Program-made: the position numbers and the translations under genes
Shown here: in pieces, positions 57,208-64,000 of the stretch
Layout of the letters: the number at the start of each line of letters is the position of its first letter
Position numbering within the stretch: position 1 is the first letter of the stretch
The notes under the pieces: generated by a model
What the model was told of the DNA's origin: nothing
The model's input: only the letters and a program-made list of their open reading frames with translations
The model's database searches: none
Assembly (NCBI RefSeq): GCF_017873715.1
Contig: NZ_JAGGKM010000002.1
Location: 310,001-374,000 of the forward strand
DNA: 64,000 bases
Source: Cytobacillus luteolus
Lineage (GTDB): Bacteria; Bacillota; Bacilli; Bacillales; Bacillaceae_L
Direction: 5' to 3'

Positions 57208-57441
57208 TTAAAGCTGGCTATTTATGTAGTTAACAGCATCGCCAACAGTTGCGATTTTTTCTGCATCATCATCAGAGATTTCCATATCGAACTCATCTTC
57301 AAGTTCCATAACAAGTTCAACTACATCAAGGGAATCAGCCCCAAGATCATCTTTAAAAGAAGACTCTAGCTTAACTTCAGCTTCATCTACGCCTAAACGA
57401 TCTACGATAATTTTTGTTACACGTTCTAAAACATCTGCCAT
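57208..57441 (-). CDS. acpP: Acyl carrier protein
   Basis: Carries growing acyl chains on phosphopantetheine. The 77-residue acidic protein has the attachment Ser37 in [19 protein letters not shown]. The Bacillus gene is also called acpA. AGGGGAGG precedes the ATG. It ends the fapR-plsX-fabD-fabG-acpP run. Confidence 0.99.
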   Translation of the reverse strand: MADVLERVTKIIVDRLGVDEAEVKLESSFKDDLGADSLDVVELVMELEDEFDMEISDDDAEKIATVGDAVNYINSQL

Positions 57442-57530
57442 CTTCGGTCACCTCCCCTCAAGTATTATAGATTATATTAGCTTAAAAAACCAGTTAAAGA
57501 AATAATTAGTAATTTAAGAAAATACTAAAA

Positions 57531-58271
57531 TTACATGACCATTCCACCGTCAACATGGAGAGTTTGTCCAGTCATATAATTGCTTTGCTCTGATGCAAGG
57601 AATAGAACAACATTGGCAATATCTTTTGGTTCTCCGAATTTACCTAACGGGATTTGTCTTAACATCTCCGCTTTTACCTCTTCAGGTAATTTGTCAGTCA
57701 TATCAGTAGTTATAAATCCAGGAGCAATTGCATTTACAGTAATATTCCTAGAAGCAAGCTCCTTTGCAGCTGTTTTTGTTAGTCCAATCACACCAGCTTT
57801 TGCTGCAACATAATTAGCCTGACCTGGGTTACCACTCACACCGACAATAGATGCGATGTTAATAATTCTTCCTGATCGTTGCTTCATCATTTGCCTTGTA
57901 ACTGCTTTAGTACAGTTAAAGACACCTTTTAGATTGATGTTAATTACATCATCCCATTCGTCCTCTTTCATTCTCATTAGCAAGTTATCTCTAGTGATTC
58001 CAGCATTGTTTACTAAAATATCAATCGTACCAAAGGTAGAAATGACCTCTTTTACCATATTCTGAACAGAGTCACTATCTCCTACGTTAGATTGAATTGC
58101 AAACGATTCTCTTCCTAATGCCTTAATCTCATCAACTACTTCGTTCGCCTTTGCTTCACTACCTGAGTAATTGACTGCAACGTTTGCACCTTGTCTTGCT
58201 AATTCCACTGCAATTGCACGGCCTATTCCTCTAGAGGCTCCAGTAACTAACGCAACCTTACCATTAAGCAT
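57531..58271 (-). CDS. fabG: 3-oxoacyl-[acyl-carrier-protein] reductase FabG
   Basis: NADPH-dependent SDR enzyme of the fatty acid elongation cycle. From ATG 58271 the product is 246 residues with [12 protein letters not shown] (cofactor), [14 protein letters not shown], catalytic Ser in INIASIVG and YVAAKAG (Tyr, Lys). GGGGG precedes the ATG, which overlaps the fabD stop by 8 bases; the 18-codon upstream extension lies in fabD. Confidence 0.98.
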   Translation of the reverse strand: MLNGKVALVTGASRGIGRAIAVELARQGANVAVNYSGSEAKANEVVDEIKALGRESFAIQSNVGDSDSVQNMVKEVISTFGTIDILVNNAGITRDNLLMRMKEDEWDDVININLKGVFNCTKAVTRQMMKQRSGRIINIASIVGVSGNPGQANYVAAKAGVIGLTKTAAKELASRNITVNAIAPGFITTDMTDKLPEEVKAEMLRQIPLGKFGEPKDIANVVLFLASEQSNYMTGQTLHVDGGMVM

Positions 58272-59217
58272 TCTGAGTTTCCCCCTTAATTGATTCAATC
58301 GTTGATACCAATGATTCCTCATCATTTATGGAATACGTAGTCAGTTTACGATTTACTTTTTTAACTAATCCAGATAGAACTTTTCCAGGACCAATTTCAA
58401 TAAATGTATCTACACCAAGCTCAACTAGTGTTTCAACAGAGTTCTCCCATAAAACTGGAGAATAGAGTTGTTCAATAAGCTTGACTTTTATTTCATCAGC
58501 GTCTGTAATCGGTCTAGCCGTTACGTTAGAAATTACAGGTATACTTGCATTATTAATATCTAGACCTTCTAAAACAGCTGAAAACTTTGTAGCTGCGGGC
58601 TCCATTAATGCAGAATGAAAAGGACCACTAACATCAAGCGGAATCACTCGTTTGGCACCTTTCTCCTTTGCCATTTGAGAAGCAAGTGAAACCCCTTCAA
58701 CAGTACCAGAAATTACGATTTGGCCTGGGCAATTTAAATTCGCTAATTGAACAGAATTTCCTTCGCTAGAAACCTGGTCTGTTATCTGTTTCAAATCAAG
58801 ACTTGCCATACCAAGAATCGCTGCCATTGTTCCGACCCCTGCAGGAACAGCTTCTTCCATAAGCTCTCCTCGTTTACGAACAGCATATACGGCATCTTCA
58901 AAAGAGAGTGCACCTGCTGTAACCAGTGCCGAATATTCACCTAGACTATGTCCAGCCACATAATCTGGAACGATGTTAGCTTCTTTAAATTTTTCTAAAA
59001 TCGCAATACTAGTTGTCAATAATGCAGGCTGAGCGTTTGCTGTTAAAGTTAACGTTTCTTGAGGTCCCTCAAAAATTAATGAAGTTAGTTCAAATTCAAG
59101 TCTTGAATCTGCTTTCTCAAAAATGCTTGCAACGTTAGGATAATTATCAGCTAGTTGTTTCCCCATTCCTACAGTTTGAGATCCCTGTCCAGGAAAAATA
59201 AATGCAATTTTCCCCAT
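58264..59217 (-). CDS. fabD: Malonyl-CoA:ACP transacylase FabD
   Basis: Moves malonyl from CoA to ACP. The 317-residue product has [14 protein letters not shown] at the N-terminus, the nucleophile Ser in [14 protein letters not shown] (about 90) and the His in [10 protein letters not shown] (about 200). Overlaps fabG. Confidence 0.98.
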   Translation of the reverse strand: MGKIAFIFPGQGSQTVGMGKQLADNYPNVASIFEKADSRLEFELTSLIFEGPQETLTLTANAQPALLTTSIAILEKFKEANIVPDYVAGHSLGEYSALVTAGALSFEDAVYAVRKRGELMEEAVPAGVGTMAAILGMASLDLKQITDQVSSEGNSVQLANLNCPGQIVISGTVEGVSLASQMAKEKGAKRVIPLDVSGPFHSALMEPAATKFSAVLEGLDINNASIPVISNVTARPITDADEIKVKLIEQLYSPVLWENSVETLVELGVDTFIEIGPGKVLSGLVKKVNRKLTTYSINDEESLVSTIESIKGETQNA

Positions 59218-59234
59218 ACCTCTACCCCCTTCTT

Positions 59235-60230
59235 CTACTTATCTTTTTGCATATTCGATAATGTTTCACGAATCGTATTGGCAACATCATTTTGCACCAT
59301 ATCTCTTGCTTGACGAACAGCATGGAATAGCGCATTTTCATCAGATGACCCATGTGCCTTGATAACTGGTGCATTCAATCCAAAAAGGCCCGCTCCACCA
59401 TATTCAGAGTAGTCCATTCGATTTTTTATCACTTTTAACTGAGGTTTAAGCACAGCCGCCGCAAGTTTACTTTGAAGATTGCTAGTTAATGCTGACTTTA
59501 GCATAGTAAATATTGAAAGGGCTGTACCTTCGATTGTCTTTAACGTAACATTTCCTGTAAATCCATCTGTTACAACAACATCAGCAACTCCCTCTAGCAA
59601 ATCTCTAGCTTCTACATTCCCAATAAAATTCACACCAGAATCTTTTAAAAGATCAAATGCAGCTTTTGTTAATTCATTTCCTTTTTTTTCTTCAGTCCCT
59701 ACATTTAGCAAACCAATTCTAGGGTTAGTAATTCCTCTGACCTTCTCTGAATAGATTGAGCCCATAATGGCGTATTGAAGTAGATGTTCTGGCTTTGCAT
59801 CAACATTTGCTCCTACATCCAAGAATAAAAACCCTTCTCCTCCTATTGTTGGAAGAGTCGGTGTTAATGCCGGTCGGTCAATCCCTTCAATTCTTCCAAC
59901 AATGAACAATCCAGCTGTCATTAACGCTCCAGTATTTCCGGCTGAAATACATGCATCAGCTCGTCCTTCTTTCACCTCTTGAGCCATCAGTACCATTGAG
60001 GCTGTCTTCTTTCTTCTGACTGCACGAACAGGCTCATCTGTTGCCTCAATTACCTCATCTGTATGGATAATTGAGATACGTTCATCCTTTGTTAAGTACC
60101 TGCGTATTTCTGGTTCTTTCCCAACTAAAGTAATATGTAAGTCTTTATAATGCTCGATGGCTTTGACTGCTCCATTTACAATTTCCTTTGGTGCATTGTC
60201 TCCACCCATTGCATCTATTACGATTTTCAT
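59235..60230 (-). CDS. plsX: Phosphate acyltransferase PlsX
   Basis: Makes acyl-phosphate from acyl-ACP for phospholipid synthesis. The 331-residue product begins [20 protein letters not shown] and has [32 protein letters not shown] and [18 protein letters not shown]. It starts 6 bases after fapR ends. Confidence 0.98.
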   Translation of the reverse strand: MKIVIDAMGGDNAPKEIVNGAVKAIEHYKDLHITLVGKEPEIRRYLTKDERISIIHTDEVIEATDEPVRAVRRKKTASMVLMAQEVKEGRADACISAGNTGALMTAGLFIVGRIEGIDRPALTPTLPTIGGEGFLFLDVGANVDAKPEHLLQYAIMGSIYSEKVRGITNPRIGLLNVGTEEKKGNELTKAAFDLLKDSGVNFIGNVEARDLLEGVADVVVTDGFTGNVTLKTIEGTALSIFTMLKSALTSNLQSKLAAAVLKPQLKVIKNRMDYSEYGGAGLFGLNAPVIKAHGSSDENALFHAVRQARDMVQNDVANTIRETLSNMQKDK

Positions 60231-60236
60231 AAATGA

Positions 60237-60812
60237 TCATCCTTTATCCAATTTGTTTGAACGGAACATTTCAAACTCGCCAGAAAACACTAATTCATTA
60301 CCAACATAGCTACTGACTTCTACTAGTGTTCTACCTTTTGTTTGTTCTACTTTTTGAACTCTAGCTTTTGCTACAACCCTTTCATTTACCTTAACTTGTC
60401 TCGTAAAGCGAATGTTTGCCTTTGCGGTTAAAGCTAGCTCATCGTTAATTACTGCTACAGCCAATGAATTCGCCTGTGCAAATAAATGATGACCACGAGC
60501 AATCTGATTTCGTTTGAAAACATGCTCACTGGTTACTTCAAGAATCGAGATTGCGCTATGATCCAATTCTATATCTATAATATCTCCTATTACTTCATCA
60601 ATAGGAAGAGAACGAACCTCATCTTTAAGATTTTTTTCAGCTACATGCTTAATACGCTCCCGAAGTTCTGGAATTGATAGTTCAAGACGATCTAACCGTA
60701 TTGTTTGAACACTTACTGAAAATTTATCTGCTAGATCCTCGTCTGTTATAAAAGGATTCTCGTTTATCGTATCGAGAAGAAGCTCTTGTCTTTCTTTTTT
60801 ATTTCGTCTCAT
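60237..60812 (-). CDS. fapR: Fatty acid and phospholipid biosynthesis repressor FapR
   Basis: Repressor released by malonyl-CoA; controls fap regulon genes including this operon. From ATG 60812 the product is 191 residues with an N-terminal helix-turn-helix ([28 protein letters not shown], about 30-57) and a C-terminal hot-dog ligand domain ([21 protein letters not shown]). The start matches the family MRRNK; its Shine-Dalgarno is weak. Confidence 0.97.
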   Translation of the reverse strand: MRRNKKERQELLLDTINENPFITDEDLADKFSVSVQTIRLDRLELSIPELRERIKHVAEKNLKDEVRSLPIDEVIGDIIDIELDHSAISILEVTSEHVFKRNQIARGHHLFAQANSLAVAVINDELALTAKANIRFTRQVKVNERVVAKARVQKVEQTKGRTLVEVSSYVGNELVFSGEFEMFRSNKLDKG

Positions 60813-60833
60813 TAAACAAACACCATCCGAACT

Positions 60834-60884
60834 ATTATGACTAGGTACTAATAGTAGTATATAGTTAAAAAACGTAGAATGCAA
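60834..60884 (-). promoter_or_regulatory. fapR promoter and FapR operator
   Basis: TTGCAT (60879-60884), 17-base spacer, TATACT (60856-60861) on the minus strand, and directly after it ATTAGTACCTAGTCATAAT (60834-60852), an imperfect palindrome that resembles the FapR operator (TTAGTACC core). The operator covers the likely start of transcription, so FapR would autoregulate the operon. Confidence 0.8.
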
Positions 60885-60907
60885 GAAAATCCTTACGTTC
60901 TACGTTT
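60867..60907 (-). terminator. Terminator after recG, overlapping the fapR promoter
   Basis: A 10-bp stem AAACGTAGAA/TTCTACGTTT (60898-60907 with 60870-60879), extended inside by GTAAG/CTTGC, followed by TTT on the minus strand. The 3' arm contains part of the fapR -35 TTGCAT. Confidence 0.75.
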
Positions 60908-60920
60908 ACTTAAGTCGGAA

Positions 60921-62969
60921 TTAATCTAGTTTATCTCCATCTAAAACACCGGACAGTTCTAAGTCTTTTCTTAACAATTTATACTGTTCGTCCTTCCAGA
61001 AAGCATTAGATTGGATTAACCTAGTCGCATCATCTCTAGCTACCTCAAGTGCACGATAATCGTGAACCATATCTGCAACTTTAAACTCTGGCATTCCACT
61101 TTGCTTTTTCCCAAAGAAATCACCAGGACCACGCAACTCTAAATCTTTTTCAGATAAGACAAAGCCATCGTTTGTTTCTGACATAATTCTCATTCTTTCC
61201 TTACCAACTTCAGATTTAGGGTCTGCTAGTAAGATACAATACGATTGCTCACTCCCACGACCAACCCTACCTCTTAATTGGTGTAACTGTGACAAGCCAA
61301 ATCGCTCCGCATCATAAATGACCATAATTGTGGCATTAGGAACGTTTACTCCAACTTCAACCACCGTAGTTGAGACAAGTAATTGAACCTCATTTTGACT
61401 AAATTGCTTCATTACCGAGTCCTTTTCATCTGACGATAAACGACCATGCATAAGCCCTACTTTAAATCGGCCTTGAAAGTGATAAGTAAGAGTGCTATGA
61501 ACATCAATAGCGTTTTGCACATCCAATTTATCTGATTCTTCAATCAAGGGGCAAATAACATAGGCTTGTCTTCCTTTTGCTAATTCTTTTTCAATAAAAG
61601 CTAATATTCTTTCAAGCATGTCGTGCTTTGCCCAATATGTTTCAATAACCTTTCGACCAGCAGGCATTTCATCAATGACCGAGACATCCATTTCTCCAAA
61701 AACAGTGATTGCTAACGTTCTTGGAATGGGAGTTGCAGTCATAAATAAGACATCAGGATTTTCCCCTTTTTCTCTTAGAACTCTTCTTTGCTCTACGCCA
61801 AAGCGGTGCTGCTCGTCTGTAATCACAAGACCCAGTCTATTAAAATTAACTTCGTCCTGAATTAAAGCATGTGTACCGACAAGAATATCTATCTCCCCAG
61901 CTTCTAAGCTTCCGAGTAATTCTCTCCTTCGTTTTCCTTTGACAGAACTAGTCAGGAGTTCTACTTTAACATCATAAGAAGAAAATAATTCCTGTAAAGA
62001 GGACATATGTTGCTCAGCTAAAATTTCGGTTGGGACCATTAACGCACCTTGATAACCTGCTAGAATTGTTGAATAAAGGGCAATAGCAGAAACAACTGTT
62101 TTACCTGAACCTACGTCACCTTGTAATAGGCGATTCATACGATATGGCTTTTCTAAATCGCCAATTATTTCATCTACAACTCTAACTTGAGCATTTGTAA
62201 GAGGAAATGGTAATGTGTTAATAAATGATTCTAACGAAGTTCTTGAGAATTCTTGCTGTATCCCTTGTGAATGCTCACGTTCAACTTTACGTAACGCTTG
62301 CATTCTCAACTGAAACAATAAGAATTCTTCATAGACAAAACGGCGTCTAGCTTGTTTTAAATCCTCATGACACTTAGGGGCGTGCATAACTTGTAAAGCC
62401 ATGCCTTTTGGTAAAAGCTTATACTTATTGAGTAGAGCGTCTGGAATATTCTCTTCAATAAATTCAATATATTGATTAAACGCAAGAGAGATAAACCTTC
62501 TCATCCCTTTAACTGTAACTTTCCCTTTTACAGAGTATACTGGTTCAATCTCTTTATCTATTGAGTATGGTGTAAAAGAGATCTCACTTACTGTAATTGT
62601 TTGGCGATGTTGATCCCATTTTCCAGTAATTGTTATTGTCTGATTTAGTTCGAGCTTTTCCTTAACATACGGTCTATTAAAACAAACAGCCTTGATTAAA
62701 TATCTACCTACTAATACTCGAATGGTTAGTCGGTTACGTTTCCGTCCAAAATACTGTAAGGAAGGCTCACTATGAACCTTCCCCTCTACTGTTACTCTCT
62801 CATCATGTTTAACTTCCGCTAAATCACGTAGTTGGTAATCCTCATATCGGTATGGAAAATACTCCAATAAATCTTTAACCTTATAAATATTCATTTCAAA
62901 TAGATGATTGGCTGATTCTTCACCTATTCCCTTAATATTTGTAATAGGGTCATATAATGGATTATTCAC
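60921..62969 (-). CDS. recG: ATP-dependent DNA helicase RecG
   Basis: Remodels stalled forks and recombination intermediates. The 682-residue product has an N-terminal wedge/OB part (about 1-230) and helicase domains with LQGDVGSGKTVVSAIAL (about 283), VITDEQHRFGVEQR, MTATPIPRT and QLHQLRGRVGRG. The ATG overlaps the sdaAA stop by 8 bases. Confidence 0.98.
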   Translation of the reverse strand: MNNPLYDPITNIKGIGEESANHLFEMNIYKVKDLLEYFPYRYEDYQLRDLAEVKHDERVTVEGKVHSEPSLQYFGRKRNRLTIRVLVGRYLIKAVCFNRPYVKEKLELNQTITITGKWDQHRQTITVSEISFTPYSIDKEIEPVYSVKGKVTVKGMRRFISLAFNQYIEFIEENIPDALLNKYKLLPKGMALQVMHAPKCHEDLKQARRRFVYEEFLLFQLRMQALRKVEREHSQGIQQEFSRTSLESFINTLPFPLTNAQVRVVDEIIGDLEKPYRMNRLLQGDVGSGKTVVSAIALYSTILAGYQGALMVPTEILAEQHMSSLQELFSSYDVKVELLTSSVKGKRRRELLGSLEAGEIDILVGTHALIQDEVNFNRLGLVITDEQHRFGVEQRRVLREKGENPDVLFMTATPIPRTLAITVFGEMDVSVIDEMPAGRKVIETYWAKHDMLERILAFIEKELAKGRQAYVICPLIEESDKLDVQNAIDVHSTLTYHFQGRFKVGLMHGRLSSDEKDSVMKQFSQNEVQLLVSTTVVEVGVNVPNATIMVIYDAERFGLSQLHQLRGRVGRGSEQSYCILLADPKSEVGKERMRIMSETNDGFVLSEKDLELRGPGDFFGKKQSGMPEFKVADMVHDYRALEVARDDATRLIQSNAFWKDEQYKLLRKDLELSGVLDGDKLD

Positions 62970-63852
62970 TTTTATTTAACGGAATACCAAAGATTTTCGC
63001 TTCAAGCGCACGCCCTGTTGGTGTTGCCGCTAATCCTCCTTGTGCAGTTTCTCTAAGAGCTGAAGGCATTGATTGTCCGATTTTATACATTGCATCAATT
63101 ACCTCATCACATGGTATACGACTAGTAATACCTGCTAACGCCATGTCAGCCGCAACCATCGCATTTGCAGCACCCATTGCATTTCGCTTAACACAAGGAA
63201 CCTCAACAAGCCCAGCAACAGGATCACAGACAAGACCTAACATGTTTTTTAAAGTGATTGCCATTGCTTCTGCAGACTGCCTTGGTGTACCGCCTGCCAT
63301 TTCAACAATTGCTGCTGCTGCCATACCAGCAGCTGACCCTACTTCTGCCTGACAGCCTCCTGCTGCACCTGAGATCGAAGCATTGTTAGCCACAACAAAA
63401 CCAAACGCTCCTGCTGTGAAAAGAAATTGTACCATTTCTTCTCTAGTAGGATGTAATTTGTCTCTAACTGCAAACAACGTCCCTGGAACAACCCCAGCAG
63501 ACCCTGCAGTTGGAGTCGCACATATCGTTCCCATTGCAGCGTTTACTTCATTTGTTGCCACAGCTTTACTTACTGCATCTAAAATCGTTTTACCTGTTAA
63601 GAAATTCCCTTTATCGATGTAATTTTGTAAAAGAACAGCGTCTCCTCCAGTTAAGCCCGAATGAGATTTTACCCCTTTCAATCCATCTTCAACAGCTTTC
63701 TCCATTACCTCAAGATTAAATAGCATTTGCTTCATAATCTCTTCACGGCTCTTACCTGTTACTTCAACCTCTTGGTTTATCATTATTTCTGATATTTTCA
63801 TATTTTTACTTTCTGCTAATTCTATTAATTCAGCTACATTTCTAAACATCAT
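62962..63852 (-). CDS. sdaAA: L-serine dehydratase alpha subunit (iron-sulfur)
   Basis: Turns serine into pyruvate and ammonia with a [4Fe-4S] cluster. The 296-residue product has GTICATPTAGSAGVVPG, SGAAGGCQAEVGSA, GLVCDPVAGLVEVPCVKRNAMGA with the conserved Cys residues. GGGAGG precedes a double ATG (63852, 63849); either may be used. It follows sdaAB. Confidence 0.97.
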   Translation of the reverse strand: MMFRNVAELIELAESKNMKISEIMINQEVEVTGKSREEIMKQMLFNLEVMEKAVEDGLKGVKSHSGLTGGDAVLLQNYIDKGNFLTGKTILDAVSKAVATNEVNAAMGTICATPTAGSAGVVPGTLFAVRDKLHPTREEMVQFLFTAGAFGFVVANNASISGAAGGCQAEVGSAAGMAAAAIVEMAGGTPRQSAEAMAITLKNMLGLVCDPVAGLVEVPCVKRNAMGAANAMVAADMALAGITSRIPCDEVIDAMYKIGQSMPSALRETAQGGLAATPTGRALEAKIFGIPLNKSE

Positions 63853-63909
63853 GTATGTCCTCCCTGTACACGCAACTTTGGAAACGGTTCCAAGCTCTAC
63901 CTAGGTGTA

Positions 63910-64000
63910 TTAATCAACAATCTTAGTTACCTTTAGGATGTTTGGAAGTGTCGTTAATTCATCGATAACATGCTGATCAATGTTTTGGTCAACTTCAATC
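63910..64000 (-). CDS. sdaAB: L-serine dehydratase beta subunit, C-terminal fragment (cut by window edge)
   Basis: The last 29 codons, IEVDQNIDQHVIDELTTLPN then ILKVTKIVD and TAA at 63910-63912, look like the end of an ACT domain, as in the beta subunit of the iron-sulfur serine dehydratase. The position directly before sdaAA supports the call. The rest lies outside the window. Confidence 0.85.
   Translation of the reverse strand, partial: IEVDQNIDQHVIDELTTLPNILKVTKIVD

Overview
The window is a single co-oriented block of a low-GC Firmicutes chromosome, almost certainly a motile, spore-former-type Bacillaceae. Every convincing gene lies on the minus strand, so the biological order runs from high to low coordinates. 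Gene content and order follow the Bacillus subtilis region sdaAB-sdaAA-recG-fapR-plsX-fabD-fabG-acpP-rnc-smc-ftsY-ylxM-ffh-rpsP-khpA-ylqD-rimM-trmD-rplS-rbgA-rnhB-ylqG-ylqH-sucC-sucD-dprA-topA-trmFO-(codV)-hslV-hslU-codY-fla/che-sigD-swrB-rpsB-tsf-pyrH-frr nearly gene for gene. I see no tRNA, rRNA, CRISPR array, insertion sequence or prophage.

Region by region, in transcription order. 64000-60921: serine dehydratase (sdaAB 3' end, sdaAA) and recG. 60884-57164: the fatty-acid/phospholipid operon fapR-plsX-fabD-fabG-acpP, with a good promoter and a FapR-type operator, closed by a terminator. 57045-51534: rnc, smc and ftsY. 51230-44990: ylxM-ffh, rpsP-khpA, ylqD-rimM-trmD-rplS and lepB-rbgA, i.e. 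protein targeting, ribosome assembly and RNA modification, each block separated by a clear terminator. 44915-40106: rnhB, an orphan FliK-like/FlhB-tail-like pair (ylqG-ylqH), and succinyl-CoA synthetase. 40072-32433: dprA, topA, trmFO, the HslUV protease and CodY. 32122-6144: the fla/che operon, about 26 kb, carrying rod and hook, MS-ring, export apparatus, C-ring and chemotaxis genes. 5957-2826: sigD, a FapA (DUF342) gene, a small conserved gene and swrB. 2620-1: rpsB, tsf, pyrH and the start of frr.

Departures from the standard layout are the main interest. (1) cheB is split by a +1 frame change in its linker, although the catalytic residues of both domains are kept. (2) The tyrosine recombinase gene codV/xerC is absent between trmFO and hslV; a 257-bp gap remains with a ribosome-binding site, a 21-codon mini-ORF and a 12-bp perfect palindrome. 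(3) A GC-rich, triply nested inverted repeat of about 100 bp sits between ftsY and ylxM and looks like a dispersed Bacillaceae repeat. (4) sigD is cut off from cheD by a terminator and has its own extended -10 promoter. (5) The flgB translation start is TTG, and its Shine-Dalgarno lies in a 16-nt hairpin with GGA in the loop; the leader upstream holds a terminator between two near-identical 16-bp repeats. (6) fapA and a small conserved gene are inserted between sigD and swrB. I found no wholly new multi-gene system; most of the window is core genome. Gene starts were chosen from Shine-Dalgarno position and family N-termini.
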